Shown: positions 38,214-52,600 of the stretch, piece after piece
Numbering within the stretch: the first letter of the stretch is position 1
Layout: the number at the start of each line of letters is the position of its first letter
Origin: Acestrorhynchus altus
Lineage: Eukaryota > Chordata > Actinopteri > Characiformes > Acestrorhynchidae
Reading direction: 5' to 3'
NCBI GenBank assembly: GCA_034509495.1
Contig: JAVGWO010000026.1
Location: forward strand, 6,303,490 to 6,367,489
Length of the DNA stretch: 64,000 nt
Translations under genes and position numbers: made by a program
Notes under the pieces: model-generated
What the model was told of the DNA's origin: nothing
The model's database searches: none
What the model saw: only the letters and a program-made list of their open reading frames with translations

Positions 38214-38767
38214 TTTTCTCAATGTTACAATGACTTGCCATGACACATTTGCTCAGAGGACTGTGTACAACAACCTGTTATTACACTCAATAAAAGGTGT
38301 CATATATCTTTTTTTTTTTTGAATAAAATAAACCCACTTGAAAATATGATGGTTGGCTGTGTTTTGGAGAGGAAAGCTGTATGCTTTAAGGCAGATGATC
38401 AAACATGCTGACAGATATAATGTTGTAGTGCAGGAGATTACTGGGCAACAGAAGAGATCAATAGGGGCTTGGAGGGAATTAGCAGCAGGCAGCTGGCTGG
38501 GGAGATTTATTATTACAGGGCATTATAATTCATAATTAGAATCACACTGAAATTTAACCTCTCTATTTATATGTAGCATGGCAGGTACAAACTGCTAACA
38601 AGTCACAGGTAAACAGCTGAATTGCTGACATCTGAGATCAGGAGTATTTAAGTTAAATTTCGAAAAGGTCCAGTTAGAGAAATAAGGCTGGAATATCATA
38701 TCATACGTCTAACCTGCATTAACAACATTGTCTGTTGTCTCACAATTTGTTGTCAAATTACAGTACA

Positions 38768-38849
<82 letters not shown>

Positions 38850-40321
38850 TGTAAATATATATACACCGTTGGTGCGGAAAGTATTCAGAGCCCTTTAAAT
38901 TTTTCACTCTTTGTTTCATGCAGCCATTTGCTAAAATCAAAAAGTTCTTGCCTTTCTCATTAATATACACTTACCACCCATCTTGACAGAAAAAAAAGCT
39001 GGTGCAAATGTATTAAAAAAAACTGAGAAATTTCACATGATCATAAGTATTGAACCGCTTGCTCAGTATGGAGTAGAAGCACCCTTTTGAGCTAGTGCAG
39101 CCATGAGTCTTCTTGGGAATGATGCAACAAGTTTTTCACACCTGGATACGGGGATCCTCTGCCATATTTCATACCAGGTCCTCTCCAGTTCATCAGGTTG
39201 ATAGTGAACGTTGAGTGGACAGACATTTTCAGGTCTCTCCAAGAGATGCTCAATTAGAGTTTAGGTCAGGGCTCTGAATGGGCCAGTCAAGAGCAGTCCT
39301 GGGGATTGTCCTGAAACCCCTCCTTTGTTATTTTGAGCTGGTGTGTTTAGGGTCATTGTCTTGTTGGAAGACCTTGGCCCAGTCTGAGGTCAGAGCACTC
39401 CTGGAAAAGAGGTTTCTGTCAGGATATCTCTGTTCTTGGCTGCATTCATCGTTCCTTCAAGTTGCAACCAGTCGTCTGTCCCTGCAGCTGAAAAACACCC
39501 CCCCTTAGTGATACTGCCACCACCATGCTTCACTGTTGCAGGATTGTATTGGGCAGGTGATAGGCAGTACTGGTTTTTCTCCACACATACCACTTAGAAT
39601 TAACACCAAAAGTTCAATCTTAAGTCTCATCAGGCAGGATAATCTTATTCTCATAGTCTGAGGAGTCCTTCATGTGTTTTGGCTTAGAGCTCCATGCAGG
39701 CTTTCATAACTCTTGCCCTGAGGAGAGGCTTCCGTCTGGCCACTCTGCCATAAAGCCCAGACTGATGGAGAGCTGCAGTGATAGCTGAATTTGTGGAACT
39801 TTCTCCCCATCTCCTCTGCATCTATGGAGCTCAGCCTCAAGGGATCTTTGGGTTCTTCTTTACCTCTCACCAAGGCTCTTCTCCCACGATTGCTCAGTTT
39901 GGCTCTAGGAAGAGTTCTGGTTGTCCCAAACTTCTTCCATTTAAGGATTATGCAGACCACTGTGCTCTTAGGAACCTTAAGTGCTGCAGAAATTCTTTTG
40001 TAACCTTGGTCCAGATCTGGCACCTTGCCTAATTCTGTCTCTAGGCTCATGGACAGTTCCTTTGACCTCATGATTCTCATTTGCTCTGACATGCAGTGTG
40101 AGCTGTGAGGTCATATATAGACAGGTGTGTGCCTTTCCTATTCAAGTTCAATCAGTTAATTAATGCAGCAGACTCCAATGCAGGAGCCATCTCAAGGAGG
40201 ATCAGAAAAATGGACCCCATGCGTGGAGGTTAAATATGGCGTCACAGCAAAGAGGTCTGAATACTTATCATGTAGAAATTTCAGTTTTCTTTTTTTTAAT
40301 AAATTGGCAAAAAATTCTGTA

Positions 40322-40395
<74 letters not shown>

Positions 40396-43300
40396 CACTC
40401 GCTTTTTGCTCTCTTTTTTTACTCACATTATTCAAATTTCAGAATAGAAATCCAAGAAAAGGATAATACTGATACATACATAAATAACAAAAAATAATAA
40501 AAAGGACATTCAGTTTTTTATTTGATATGAGTCAACATCCAATAAAATCATTGCAAATATATCATCAAAATTACTGTATTTTCAGCTCATAAACACTCTA
40601 GATAATCAATTACTAACTGAAGTTTTAGGCATGGACTGCTTTTTATTGTCGCATACCAGCAAAAAAACAAACTCAAACACAACAAAACTTCAGACATAAA
40701 GTACATTTTTCTCAAATATGTGCCCACTGTCTCCTAAATAATCTACCAAACAATGAAAATAGTGAATAAATACATTAAATTACAAAAATGTCCTGCACAA
40801 TTGGCTTAGGGGCCACAAGGTTAAGTGATTTCTCAATAAAATTTATCAATGGGACCTACTCTTAGCCATATGGTTCATTTATTACTGACCTCTTTTTAAA
40901 GACTGCCTCAAATACTGTCCTCCAAGGAAAGCGTTTTTACAATATTTGGACAATGATGTATAGTCTTTTTCATTTGTAGTCTATAGGCACTAACCAAACC
41001 TGGCTATATAAAACACATGTCTTCTCTATTCAATCATCATGCCAGGGTACACATAAAAATCAGTGTTCTTTAATGGTTCTTCAGTTAAGAAAATGGTTCT
41101 ATATAAAACCATAAACACTCAAAGAATCCTCTGCATGAATAAAGGGTTCTTTTCCTCATATAAAGTTCTACAGACTGATGGAGAATGTGCTGTAGAGGCT
41201 TCTTTATAGAAGCTTTTGAACAAGGGTTCTCTAAGTCATATTCCTCAGTCTTAGCTCCACTTATTAGAGGAGCTACCTCAAAGCCACTTTATCTCCAAGT
41301 TATCCACCTTCTCTTACAGTCTCCTCCAACATTGTCATAAACGGAAGACATGATCTGAGCTTGCAAATACTGCTTTTGTTCGTTTTCTCTGAACCTTGTC
41401 ATTTGATTGAAACGAAAATAAGTCAATTAAAGGAGCGAGTCAGGTTTCCATTTGTACGAGAACATTAGTACTATAAGTGTTCCTGTAATGTTAGTGTTGT
41501 CTACATGTGCAAGGAGCATGCTTAAGTAGTACCTGGAGTAGGGAAGTCACTGCTGTTTCTCCTAGTCATGTTATTGCACAAACCACAAACACAGAAAAGA
41601 GGAAGTGACAGAACTTCAGAGTGTGGACAGGATGTGCCGTGCACAGACTGTTCCACTACAGTCAACAGTGCACAGACCCACTTACGTCAGAAGTTGCACA
41701 TGAGCTGTATATTGCTGTGTGAAGAGAAAAAAGGAATTCTGGTGAAACCGGCTAACAATCAGTGGGTCTGCTTTGTCACAGAAGTCAGTAGCACCAGCCC
41801 GCTGTGTTTCTGAAATTTAAACCAAGAGCTAGCTGGAACAGATTTATTCAAACCACTGGACAGGTTTTGCTTAAGCAAGCCCATGTGTGGAATGGACCAT
41901 ATAATGTTATGTAATGTGTGCTTTGGTGGCACAAGGCTGGTGGTTGGGTATAAACAGATTCTGGGAAAGGTTCTTTCCAGACCTTTGACTAAGAAACGTT
42001 AAATGGATCCTGGAGTCAATGATTTGTCATAGCACTCATTGAATCCTGATTGGCCTAATATTCACAGGATTTTTGATCCATATGCAAGAATGGTTTAAAG
42101 GCTGAATAGGAGATAATCACTGTAATAATCATGCTGTTAAGTAGTACCTGCCCTCATGTCTGTTCACATCTTCTACACTCCGCTGCAGAGATTTTGTCTT
42201 TGTGTGAACTTTGGCCTAGTTATCTGCTAAGATTTGAGCTTGCAGAAGCTGTGACCCACTAGGCCTCAATCCTGCAGATCTGTACAGTTTAAGTATTTTG
42301 ATTGTTTTGTTAAGGCCTTTGAAGAGATTAGAATCTCTCTGTCTGGGAAGCTGACCATAAGTTCAGGATCAGAGGAAATTTTCAAGCACTTATTCTTGAT
42401 CAGTGTCAGCAGGGGGACAGTAAAAAAGGGACATCCTGGGGAGAAAAGGTCCACACAATCCTTTTCATGTGCACCCGTTATTTTCCTTTATCCTTTTGTC
42501 CTGGGAGCTGCTTCTCAGTAAGCATGCACATCTGATGGCTATGGAGGGTGTCAAGAGTATTGTTCAGGTTAAAACACACATGTTCATGCATGCATATAGC
42601 AACACACTCTTAAGCTATTAATTCATAGGCCACACATCATGTAAAGCTCTCTCTTCTTTATCTCTCTTTCTCTGTCACACACACAGAGATACACACACAG
42701 AGACTTGGCCAGTGTGCACCCGTTCACCCCACCATGTCTCCTCATCCCCCATTCTGACTCAATAAGTGCTCTTTCTGTCTACCGGCCTTGAGCTTTCCGT
42801 CTCTCTCCTCACCTCGCTCTTGCTCTCCTCCTCTCTCTCTTTTCTCTTGGCAAACTCATTTCCTCTTGATTAACTGACCAGTTCCTGCCTTTTTCTCTCA
42901 CTAGTTCTTTAATATCCCACTTATTTTTTCTCTGCCCTCCTGAGCGAGGTTTTCTCACCTGATATTAATGTCTCCTCCCTGTGCTCTCAATTGATCACCT
43001 CTCTGTCCTTCCTCCAAAATGTCTTTATTTTCTGCTGTACCCATTTAGTTGCCAGATTCCCCAGAGGCCGCACTTCTGTAGCTGCTTAGGCTGTCACAGT
43101 GAATCTATTGAAATCAAATACTCTATTTTACTAAAATCATTGATTAAAGTAACAACCCTCTGTGGGCTGTGTGTGAAAAAAAAAAGCTGGTATAAAGTAT
43201 CACAATACAATGATTCTGATTTAATATATTGCGTGGTTATTGTGATGCATAAGCAAGACAATATATGTGAGCAAAAGAAAACTTTATCAATGGGAAGAGT

Positions 43301-45503
43301 GGGCTCTGAAGACAGTGGGACTGTTACTAATCTTTGCATGCAAAATATTAACTCTATTACTTGCAAAATATAATATCATGATTAGGGATCCAACAAATAA
43401 ACCATCACAGTTTATCATAACATACAGTTTTATTGTCAGTATTACTTTTCAGATTAATCATGCCCTCAAATCTTGATGCAGAATTGTAGTGAAAACATAC
43501 AGACTGAGGACTGTCTGTCATGTGAACAGAACATGTGAATATAACTGAGTTTTACTGCTCAATGTGACATCTGGTTAAGAATAATGTCCTGCTTTTCAAC
43601 AAAAAGAGTTAATTAGTGTGCTTGTTATGGATAAAGTCCCATTTGTCAACAAAAAGAGTCAAGCAGCCTGCTAGTTAAAGATAAGTTCCCACCGTTCACC
43701 AAAAAGAGCCAACCAGCTTGGTGGCTGCACCTTTCAGCAGGGTTGTATGGAATATATTAAAAATAAGTCACTAATACAATGAAACACAAAATATTTTTCC
43801 AAACTTTTTTTTTAGGAAGTTCAAGAAACAGTGACTGTATGAGTACATTATTTCTATTTATTTTCTACAGTGTTCATGAAGATTTATAATATGAATAATT
43901 GGTTATTCATTTCAGTAACCATATTCTCAAAGAATCACCAGAGTTTCTGAGGCCAAGCAGTTTGCTTAGTAGTAAGTGTGCATTTATATTATTTTCCTAT
44001 ATGTTTGCCTTTTTTAAAGACTTATTAATTCTCTTTTTTTTAATGTAGTCTGAGCCTTTATAAGACATGCATGGTTTTTTTAATTTCCAACAAGTATTTT
44101 TTTATTGATTTATTGGCCCAAACTCTGATTGCTTCCATTACTCGTCCAAATAATCATTAGATGATGTGATTAATGTAATATATTCAATAATGGCAGGACT
44201 TGTATTTATCTTCCTGTTCACGTCTTCAGGAAGGACTTGCAGTGGATCTACTGGCGTGTGTTATCACATTGCCCTTTGCCTGCTACGTGTGTTACACCCT
44301 TATCTGTATCTGAAATGGTTCAGCTCAAGCCCTTAAAACTGAACCTGGATGTTTTGCACATGAGGTTTTAATATTAGAGTCAAAGACTAGTAAAATAAGC
44401 TGATCAAATCCTTCGCACGTTCTCTCTGACATTAAGCGATTAATTATAAATAATGCCTGTAGAGATACAGTGGAATCAATAAAATGGCCTGCAATCAGAA
44501 TAAATATTGAAGCTAATATCATTAACACTCTGTTTTTGTCTTCAAGGTAACATTATTGGTTGGTTCAGGCATCTTCGTCAGCCCGAAAGGTGTACTGGAG
44601 AACGCCAGCTCAGTGGGCCTAGCACTCATCGTCTGGATCATCACAGGTGTCATCACAGCCATTGGTGCTCTATGCTATGCTGAACTGGGTGTCACCATCC
44701 CCAAATCTGGGGGCGACTACTCTTATGTGAAGGACATCTTTGGAGGACTGGCAGGGTGAGAGTTTTTTGTTTAAATAAAGATGTTGTTAGTGATGCAGGC
44801 AGACAGGAAACCACAGTGTTACTCTTGGGACCTTTTGGGGGTCTGAGTGATTTTTCATCAGCTTGAATGAGATGTTTATTTCTGATGAATATTTAAATGC
44901 TTTGCAGTTTAAAGATTGTAGCCCTGTTTAGTAATAATTTTATTGAGTTCCTCTGCTTAGATAAGTGCTGTGTGATCATTTGCTAATGGTATTTGCAATA
45001 ATTTTTTGAATGGTTTTGAATTTCACTTCATTATCTGTGTGACGACTTAATGTCTAAAAAATCTGAGTTGCATGAAGAATTGCAGACATTAGGCTAACAA
45101 AGTTATCAAAGTGCAAATGGAAAATGAATGCAACCTGGCTCCTGTGTTTCCCCTGCTGTTTCCATCCTTCCACACAGCTAAATCCCACTCCACCTGACCT
45201 CACATAACCCTCTCCTTGTACAAGCTCACTCTTTCAACTCGTTAGCCTGCAATCTTGTTAGTACAAGTGACGCTATCTCAGTTGATAGGTACTAGAGTTC
45301 TCTGAGAGGCATTTTAATGCAGAACCTTCTAATTACAGAGTCTTATTATTTACATACCAGTGAGAATCAGCAATGCTATTATATATAATATATATAAGTA
45401 GTTTCACTCTAACGGAGAAGGAAGTTTTGGATTGCAGTGCTATTCGGAATGAGGATAAAGGTGACCAGGAACAATAAATAATTCAACAATTAGACTGAAA
45501 TGG

Positions 45504-45558
<55 letters not shown>

Positions 45559-48013
45559 TGAGCTACACATACAGAAGTAGTAGTGTCTCTCAGTATGACA
45601 TTGGGTACAACAAGAGGTTCCTAATGGTGGGTGTGTGTGTGTGTGTGTGTGTTACAGGTTCCTGAGGTTGTGGATTGCTGTGCTGGTGATCTACCCCACC
45701 AACCAGGCAGTCATTGCTCTCACCTTCTCCAACTATGTCCTGCAGCCCCTCTTCCCCACCTGCTTCCCTCCAGAGAATGGGCTGCGTCTGCTAGCAGCCA
45801 TCTGCCTGTGTAAGTCCAGCTGTACTCTACATGGGGGGATAAATGGTTGTGGGCGTTTGGTTGAGAGAGAGAGTGAGTAGATGAAAGAGGCTGAAAGAGA
45901 AAAATAATAAACACATGACAAATGCACACTTTGAGGTTGATATTGCAAGTCTGGAGTTTTAACCTTTAGCCACTAATACTCCAAAGAACCACAGGTGGTT
46001 CCAGACTTGCATTTTACATGCATATAAAATGAAAAATAACTGAAGTTGTCATTGTTCTGCATATAATTGTAGAGAAATATTTTTAGAATATGATACATGT
46101 CAGAGTAAGTAGTAAAAGATAGTAGTTGCAATTATCATTGTGTAATTTGAGCAATGGGGTAATTTGATATTCATTATTTATCGCTTATAGATTATTGAAC
46201 ATTATTTTAAAAGGGCAGAACCACTTATTGGGAGTGTATGTGTAAGCACAGTTACAGGCTCCAACCTGTTGATACAGAATAGTAATCAAATATAAATGTA
46301 ATTTTGGGATAATATAATATTTATTTGATACATAAAGTAAAAGGACAATGATTGTAGATTCTTAAAAAATAAGCAACACATATAATAACACCTGTGAACA
46401 ATTTTCAGAATTTCACATTTAAGAATGTGTTTAACATCTTAGAGCTTTTCTCATTCATGCCCCATCTTTACTCCTCAGCAGCGTATATACACGTTTGTTT
46501 TCTCATCTGCTTGTGATTTTCCTGTTTTTATATGCCTGTTGTTCATACCAGAACATATTCCATCATCACACACACACACACACATACACACACAGCTTTT
46601 AATTGTATAGCCAGGATGATATGACAAGTCACCTTTTCAAGATGGTAGTCCGTGGGGCTGGAAAGGCTAGCAAAACCGGCCCAAAAACAGACTTTTTTAT
46701 TTTTATCACACTTGTAAAATAGTGAAAAGACCTGCCTGGGCTCTGGCTGATTTATACCAGGACCAGCTGTATACTTCCATATGGATTATTGTTGACTGAT
46801 TATTATAGAAAAACTGAAACTGACCATAAATCTGCTGGCTTGCTTTTGCACTTACATGTTTGCGTTTTGGATAATGAAGTCCTTATAAAGTGAAATGATG
46901 AAAGAAGGAATAAGGAGTGTGAAAGAGAGAGGTTGAGGTAGGTATTCGTGTGGAGGCTGACAGGACAGAAGATGGATGGATGGGTTGCCCTGTGGGTCAC
47001 TGGTACACTTGGATCATTTGCTTTTAGACAGAAGTCACACTCACATCACAAATACTACAGGGTGTGTATAGACAGATCTGACAGAGACAGGGAAAAAAGG
47101 GGGGGGGGGGGGGGTGCTAAATACATAGTTATTGACACTTGTAACATAAAACCCCTTATTTTCAAATGCACTTTTTGATTTGCATTAATGTAATATGAGT
47201 TTAATATATAAGATAAGCAAAATAAGTTCTGTGTAGTATTGGGAAAGGGATGCTTTATTCACAATGATAATGGTGAGAGGTGAGAAGGTTTCTGAAGAAT
47301 CCTTAAATGACAAAAAAACATATAAATATACAAGTCGGTCTTTGAATTGTCATAATTCTATACAGAACCATCATTAAATATAGAAGTCTTTAAGGACCTT
47401 TTTAATGAGGGTATATATAATAAAACAAGATGTTAATAAACACTTTTGGGTCCATAAATAAGAGATGGTTCTTCATATTCACACATCTCTTTTGCAACTG
47501 AAAAAGAGTGGTCCTTCTGTGGCAGGGGATCTCAAACTTTTGCAACTCATGGCCCACGTTTTTATAGATAGAAAGCATAACAGGCCACAAGAAAATAAAT
47601 CTTTTCATGTGTAAATCTCTGCAGCTGCATTGTCTGAAACTGATACTGTTTAGTTTGCTTTGCACATTTCTATGAATGTTTATAAAATGTTTATAGTTTG
47701 AACACAGTTGATCTCTTGATTATCACTTATACTATATCACTAATTTCCCTGCGGGAACCTTCCCAATGAATCAATAAATCTAATATGATCTACTAATTTT
47801 CTTTTCACATTATTTTATTAACTTTTATTATTTAAAGGGCCATTACCAGCCCAGTATGGAATACTGTCTCTCCCTGAGGGTAGGCTAGGGGACCACTAGA
47901 GAGGGCTTCACAGGCCACTGGTGATCCTCAATCCACAGGTTGAGAAACCCTGTTCTATGATGCCTCTCAAAGAACCCTTTGTAGCCCATTCATAGACAGC
48001 TTCATTTGAAGTG

Positions 48014-48064
<51 letters not shown>

Positions 48065-49629
48065 GTGGTGTGCTTGGGGAATTGTCCTTAACTTGACCTG
48101 ATTTTACCTTTTGAGCTCAAAGCTGTTTGTGGAGGTACAGGAGGTCCTACTTCTACTGTTTCTTTTTGTAGTATTTTATCTGCAGTTTGATTGGCTAAGG
48201 CAGGGAACAGTCACTGTATTTACACTGATTTGATTGGCCAGATGTTGCCAAAGCAGCCGAGAAAATGCTGAAGACAGAAACATGTTGTTGTTGTTTTGTG
48301 TGTGTGTGTGTGTTTCTTCAACAAGTACCATCTCCTTAGCATTTCCTACAAAGGACTTACTGAAATGTTCATTGTCTTCTACTCCTGGACTTTATCCCTC
48401 ATTTTTTACTCATTGTTTCACAATCTACCAATAAACACACTGCTCAGGTTTTTCAGTAACAGTGTATTCAGTTATTAATGAATCCTGCAATATCACATTC
48501 CTATTCATGACATTGTAGTCCCTGAAAGTGCAGGAGGAGGATGACTCCTCTAGTACCTCTGTGTGTATGAGTATTCCTGAACTGACAGCTGTGTATTTTT
48601 CCTTCTGCTTGTTTGTTCCGGCTTATTTTATGATTAGGGTGTGTATGCATGGATCTGTTTTGCTGTGTGTGATACGTGCAGACGGTGTGAGTAAGAAGGG
48701 GGTGGGTGACTGGGTATGTATTTCTGACTTCCTCAAAAGAAATGGGTGGGTGTGTGGTGAGGGGCTTAGATTTCTTCACTGCTTTTCTCTCCTTCTATGT
48801 GTGACGCCATCTCTGTCTCAGTCTCTTTTATAGCAGAGTAGAGTTTCAATAACATGTCAGTGCTCCTCCCTCTAAGACATGTAGCTCTTTACCTAGAATC
48901 CGTTGCTCTTTATCTGAAAACATGACGTCAGGACCCTTTAAACTTTAAACTGTACTGTCATCTCCAGTCCTTCTTGCACTGAGATGTTTTTTGGGAATAA
49001 TTTTTATAAGCTTAAGTTTTCCACTGTAGGCTACTATAGAAGGGAATGATTTAGCTCTGTTTGGCCAACACTATAGAGATATATCATCTGTCATGCAAAA
49101 ATAGCTTTACAAAAGAAGGAAAAGACCTTCTTAACTTTTATTGGAAGTCGGTGTAAAACGATTTTATTCCAGACATTTCTGAGCATTTTTATAGGGCCAT
49201 ATAGAACAACTGCCAGATATGTGATGTTTGCAGGTCAGTGATGATATACATATCTGCAGCATTGCACCAATGTTATAGGTAACAACTAGGTGTTTAGGTG
49301 TCAACTAGGTGTCATCTTTATTGTCTGTTTACTCAAGTCTGGGGTATTTGTCCTCTCTCCTGCAGGCCTGTTTGCAGTATTTTTGTCAATAGACATTTAA
49401 AGCTTCTGCTTACATGGAACAAAACACTTTCTCCCCTTTGACCCTTCTTGACATGTCAACCATTTTAGTTTCCTGCAAAATCTTAGAGGACGTGTGTTTG
49501 CTGTTTACGCCTCCAGGCACTGAAACCCGTGCTACAACCTTGGCTTTAAATGACACAAATAGTTTAGTCTTTTGGAGATTATAGCATAAAAAATAAAGAC
49601 CAACACATGTTCAGTTTAAAGAGCTGGTG

Positions 49630-49689
<60 letters not shown>

Positions 49690-52600
49690 ACAGGTTTCAC
49701 AGATCAGCTGCTGCCAGCACTGTCCCTTTCTGGGCAGTCTGGGCACATGATTGTCCTGAATATAAATAAATAGAATAGGAGGTGTCTTATTGTGACTTAG
49801 AGCTAATGGAAAAGTGTTGTTTTTAAAGTGCATTTTTTTGAGGAAAAAATCTTATACACTTATTTTTGGATTCATAATCCAAATATACTTACAGTAGTGT
49901 AATAATACACGAGTGAGTCCTATAATGTTGGTGATATTGGTGATGGTGCTACATGGCACTCCCTCTATTATTGTGATTACCGCAGTTATATTAATGGTGT
50001 TTATTATCGGGGTTGGTTTAGACATAGCACTTTTAGATATAATTCTTTTCAACTGGCTGGTTGTTTGTAATTTGTTTACTGAAAAAAAGTGCTTACTGAA
50101 AATCTGTCACATTTTTGCCATGTTTTTCATAAAGTTATTTGGTAACTGAGAGGTTCATACACTGAATAAAAGCGTATTTGTTTCATTAATCTATACATTA
50201 TTCAACATTATATCAGAATAGTTTTGTTGTAGCCCTAAAATCTGACTTCATTTCATTTTGGTTAAAAGGCTTTAAAATACTAAATAATAAAAAATAAAAA
50301 TAAATTAATTAATAAATAAAAACTGACATCCTCACCAAGTTCAGATTTTCAGTGGAGATTTATGTTGTACTAGAATGCACTAGCTAAGGGTTGAAGATTG
50401 CTTTAAGTTTTCTTCAGTTAAGGTGAAACAAAAGGTTACTGTGACCTTTTTATGTGATTTATGATCCACAACTGAACTTTAGTCACATGCGTCTGCAGAA
50501 GTGAGGTAACTAGAATCTGTGTGCATGTGATGACTTTTAAGCCCTTCTGAAGGTGACTAAATGGACAAGCTCTAAATTGAAAATCTTTAAAAATCTGAGG
50601 CCTGAGTAAAATATAAATAAATAGCAGTGTTGCTCAGTGCTCAGAGAACTGCTGTACTGGTACATGAAGCATTTACGGCCAACTGGATGTGGTTTAAGCC
50701 TGTTAATGGACGTTTTTGTAATGCCAGTGGTGATTAACCATTGCAAAGCCTTTTAGTCTAGAATTAAGATTAAGCTGGGTCTGAGAAACAAGAGCCCATA
50801 GTGTGTAGCTATAGAGTTTTACTGGATAAAGAATTTCAGTATTGCTGTTTAGGAATGTAATGTTCCCAGATATAAATGAATTTTTGGCCCAAATGTGACT
50901 TATGTCTAAGCCTTTAATGCCAAAAGTGGACCAGATTTGGCCCAAATGTCTCATATCTCATGTTCTGTGTAATATAGTTGTGTTACAGGTTCCTCTGTTA
51001 GAACTGCTATGGTTGAGAAAGTATATATATGCTAATGTCTACCTCCTGATCTCTCTCTGTTTCAGTATTGCTGACATGGGTGAACTGTGCCAGTGTACGC
51101 TGGGCCACAAGAGTGCAGGACGTGTTCACAGCAGGGAAGCTGCTGGCCCTCATCCTCATCATCATCATGGGTATCGTGCAGATCTGCAAGGGTATGAGCC
51201 ATCTGCCTACATTTGTGTTTGGTGGAGAGAGAGAGAGAGAGAGAGAGAAACTGTAATGTGTTGTCCATCTGTTAATGTGTGTCCATGTACATATCTTTAT
51301 TGTTACATGAGTCTGAAAGCACAACACTAATTCACTAGAGATATCGATCAAATGAGCAATTAAATGAACATTAATTGCAATTGCAAGTACATGGATGCTG
51401 ACTTTGATTAGACGGAAATGTGTGGTATAATGAATTTAAGTTCACTGCTATTGACTATCCCCTTATTGTCTGAAGAGAGGCCACTGGGTTCAAAACCAAA
51501 AAGCAAAGAAAAGCTTTGATAATGCCGTTTTTACAGCCTGAGCGTCACTAGGGATTAGATAAGATCACATCACAGAGGAGGTGTTATTAGAGGTGTTATT
51601 CAATGAGCTGTTCCAATATAGGGTAAGTGACAGCTATTATCAAAAGCTGAATGCAGAAAGAAAACAGGACTGCTCTGTGTTTGTAGTGGTTCAGCTTTAA
51701 CACTGCCACCGTCTGTGTGTGACCAGCTTGTTGGTCAGTCATGTGCAAGGACAGACTGAAACCGAGAGGTACAGAGGGGACGGGGAGGTCAAAGAGGGCG
51801 AAAAGAATGACCCACATACTTTCTTTTGACCTTGTTAGAGTAATAATATTGTAAAGCTGGGCGGCACCTAGCAGTTTATCAAGCAGCGGAATGTATTTAC
51901 ATTTAATAATACACAAGAGTGAGTCCTATAATGTGGAATATTGGCGATGGTGCTCCACGGGTTAGTGCTCCCTCTTTCATATTATTGTAATAATAAATAC
52001 CATTTTATTGATTGTGTTTATTAGCAGTTTTTCACAAACAAATGGGCCATTATGGGCTGGTTTAGAGACAGTGCTATTAGACATAATTCATTTAAATAAT
52101 TAATTTATAATTATAATTATAACTTTTTAATGGCTGGAGGTTGTTTCTAGGTAACTTAAGATATCAGCATTCATAGAGTGATTCTCAGGCAGTCATGGAC
52201 ATTTTTTGATTGCCAGAAACAAGAAATAATAGTTTTACATTACAAAATACATTATTTTTTAGATGACACACCAAGAAAACTGAGGCAGCGTTTTACACCC
52301 TCTAATGCAAGGACCCAGTGTCTAATCAGACCATGGCTGTAATTATGTACGTCTGCCACAACTGCATGTTGATCTCAGAGCTTATTTGTTTCAGTATTTG
52401 TTTTCAATGAGCATATATGGATATATACATATTTTCAAAATAGCAACTTTACAGGAGAAGTAAATATCTGCAGTGAAAGTCAATGTAAAAAGATTTTTAT
52501 TCCAAATAATTTTGGTCAATTCATTTTGAAATTCTGTTCCAATGAAAAAAGGATATTTATTTTATTATTAAAATGTATTTAACAACATATTCTTTTAACT

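Larger units (their letters stand above)
32811..44546 (+). other. slc7a8: slc7a8 intron 1 (11.7 kb)
   Basis: Begins GTGAGT and ends TTCAAG before exon 2. It holds a trinucleotide microsatellite, copies of the dispersed repeat rich in GGTTCTATATAG and AGAACCCTTTT motifs, long (CA)n and (TA)n tracts, a dead Tc1-like element at 38860-40325, a copy of another dispersed repeat at 40455-40620, and a 50-bp tandem repeat at 43573-43730. No coding exon of another gene was recognised in it. An intronic enhancer could be here but cannot be identified by reading alone. Confidence 0.8.
45810..51065 (+). other. slc7a8: slc7a8 intron 3 (5.3 kb)
   Basis: Runs from GTAAGT to the TTTCAG acceptor. It contains a 16-base G run, a non-autonomous hAT-like MITE at 47523-47952, two (GT)n tracts and copy A of a dispersed repeat shared with intron 4. 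No additional coding exon was recognised. Confidence 0.8.
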
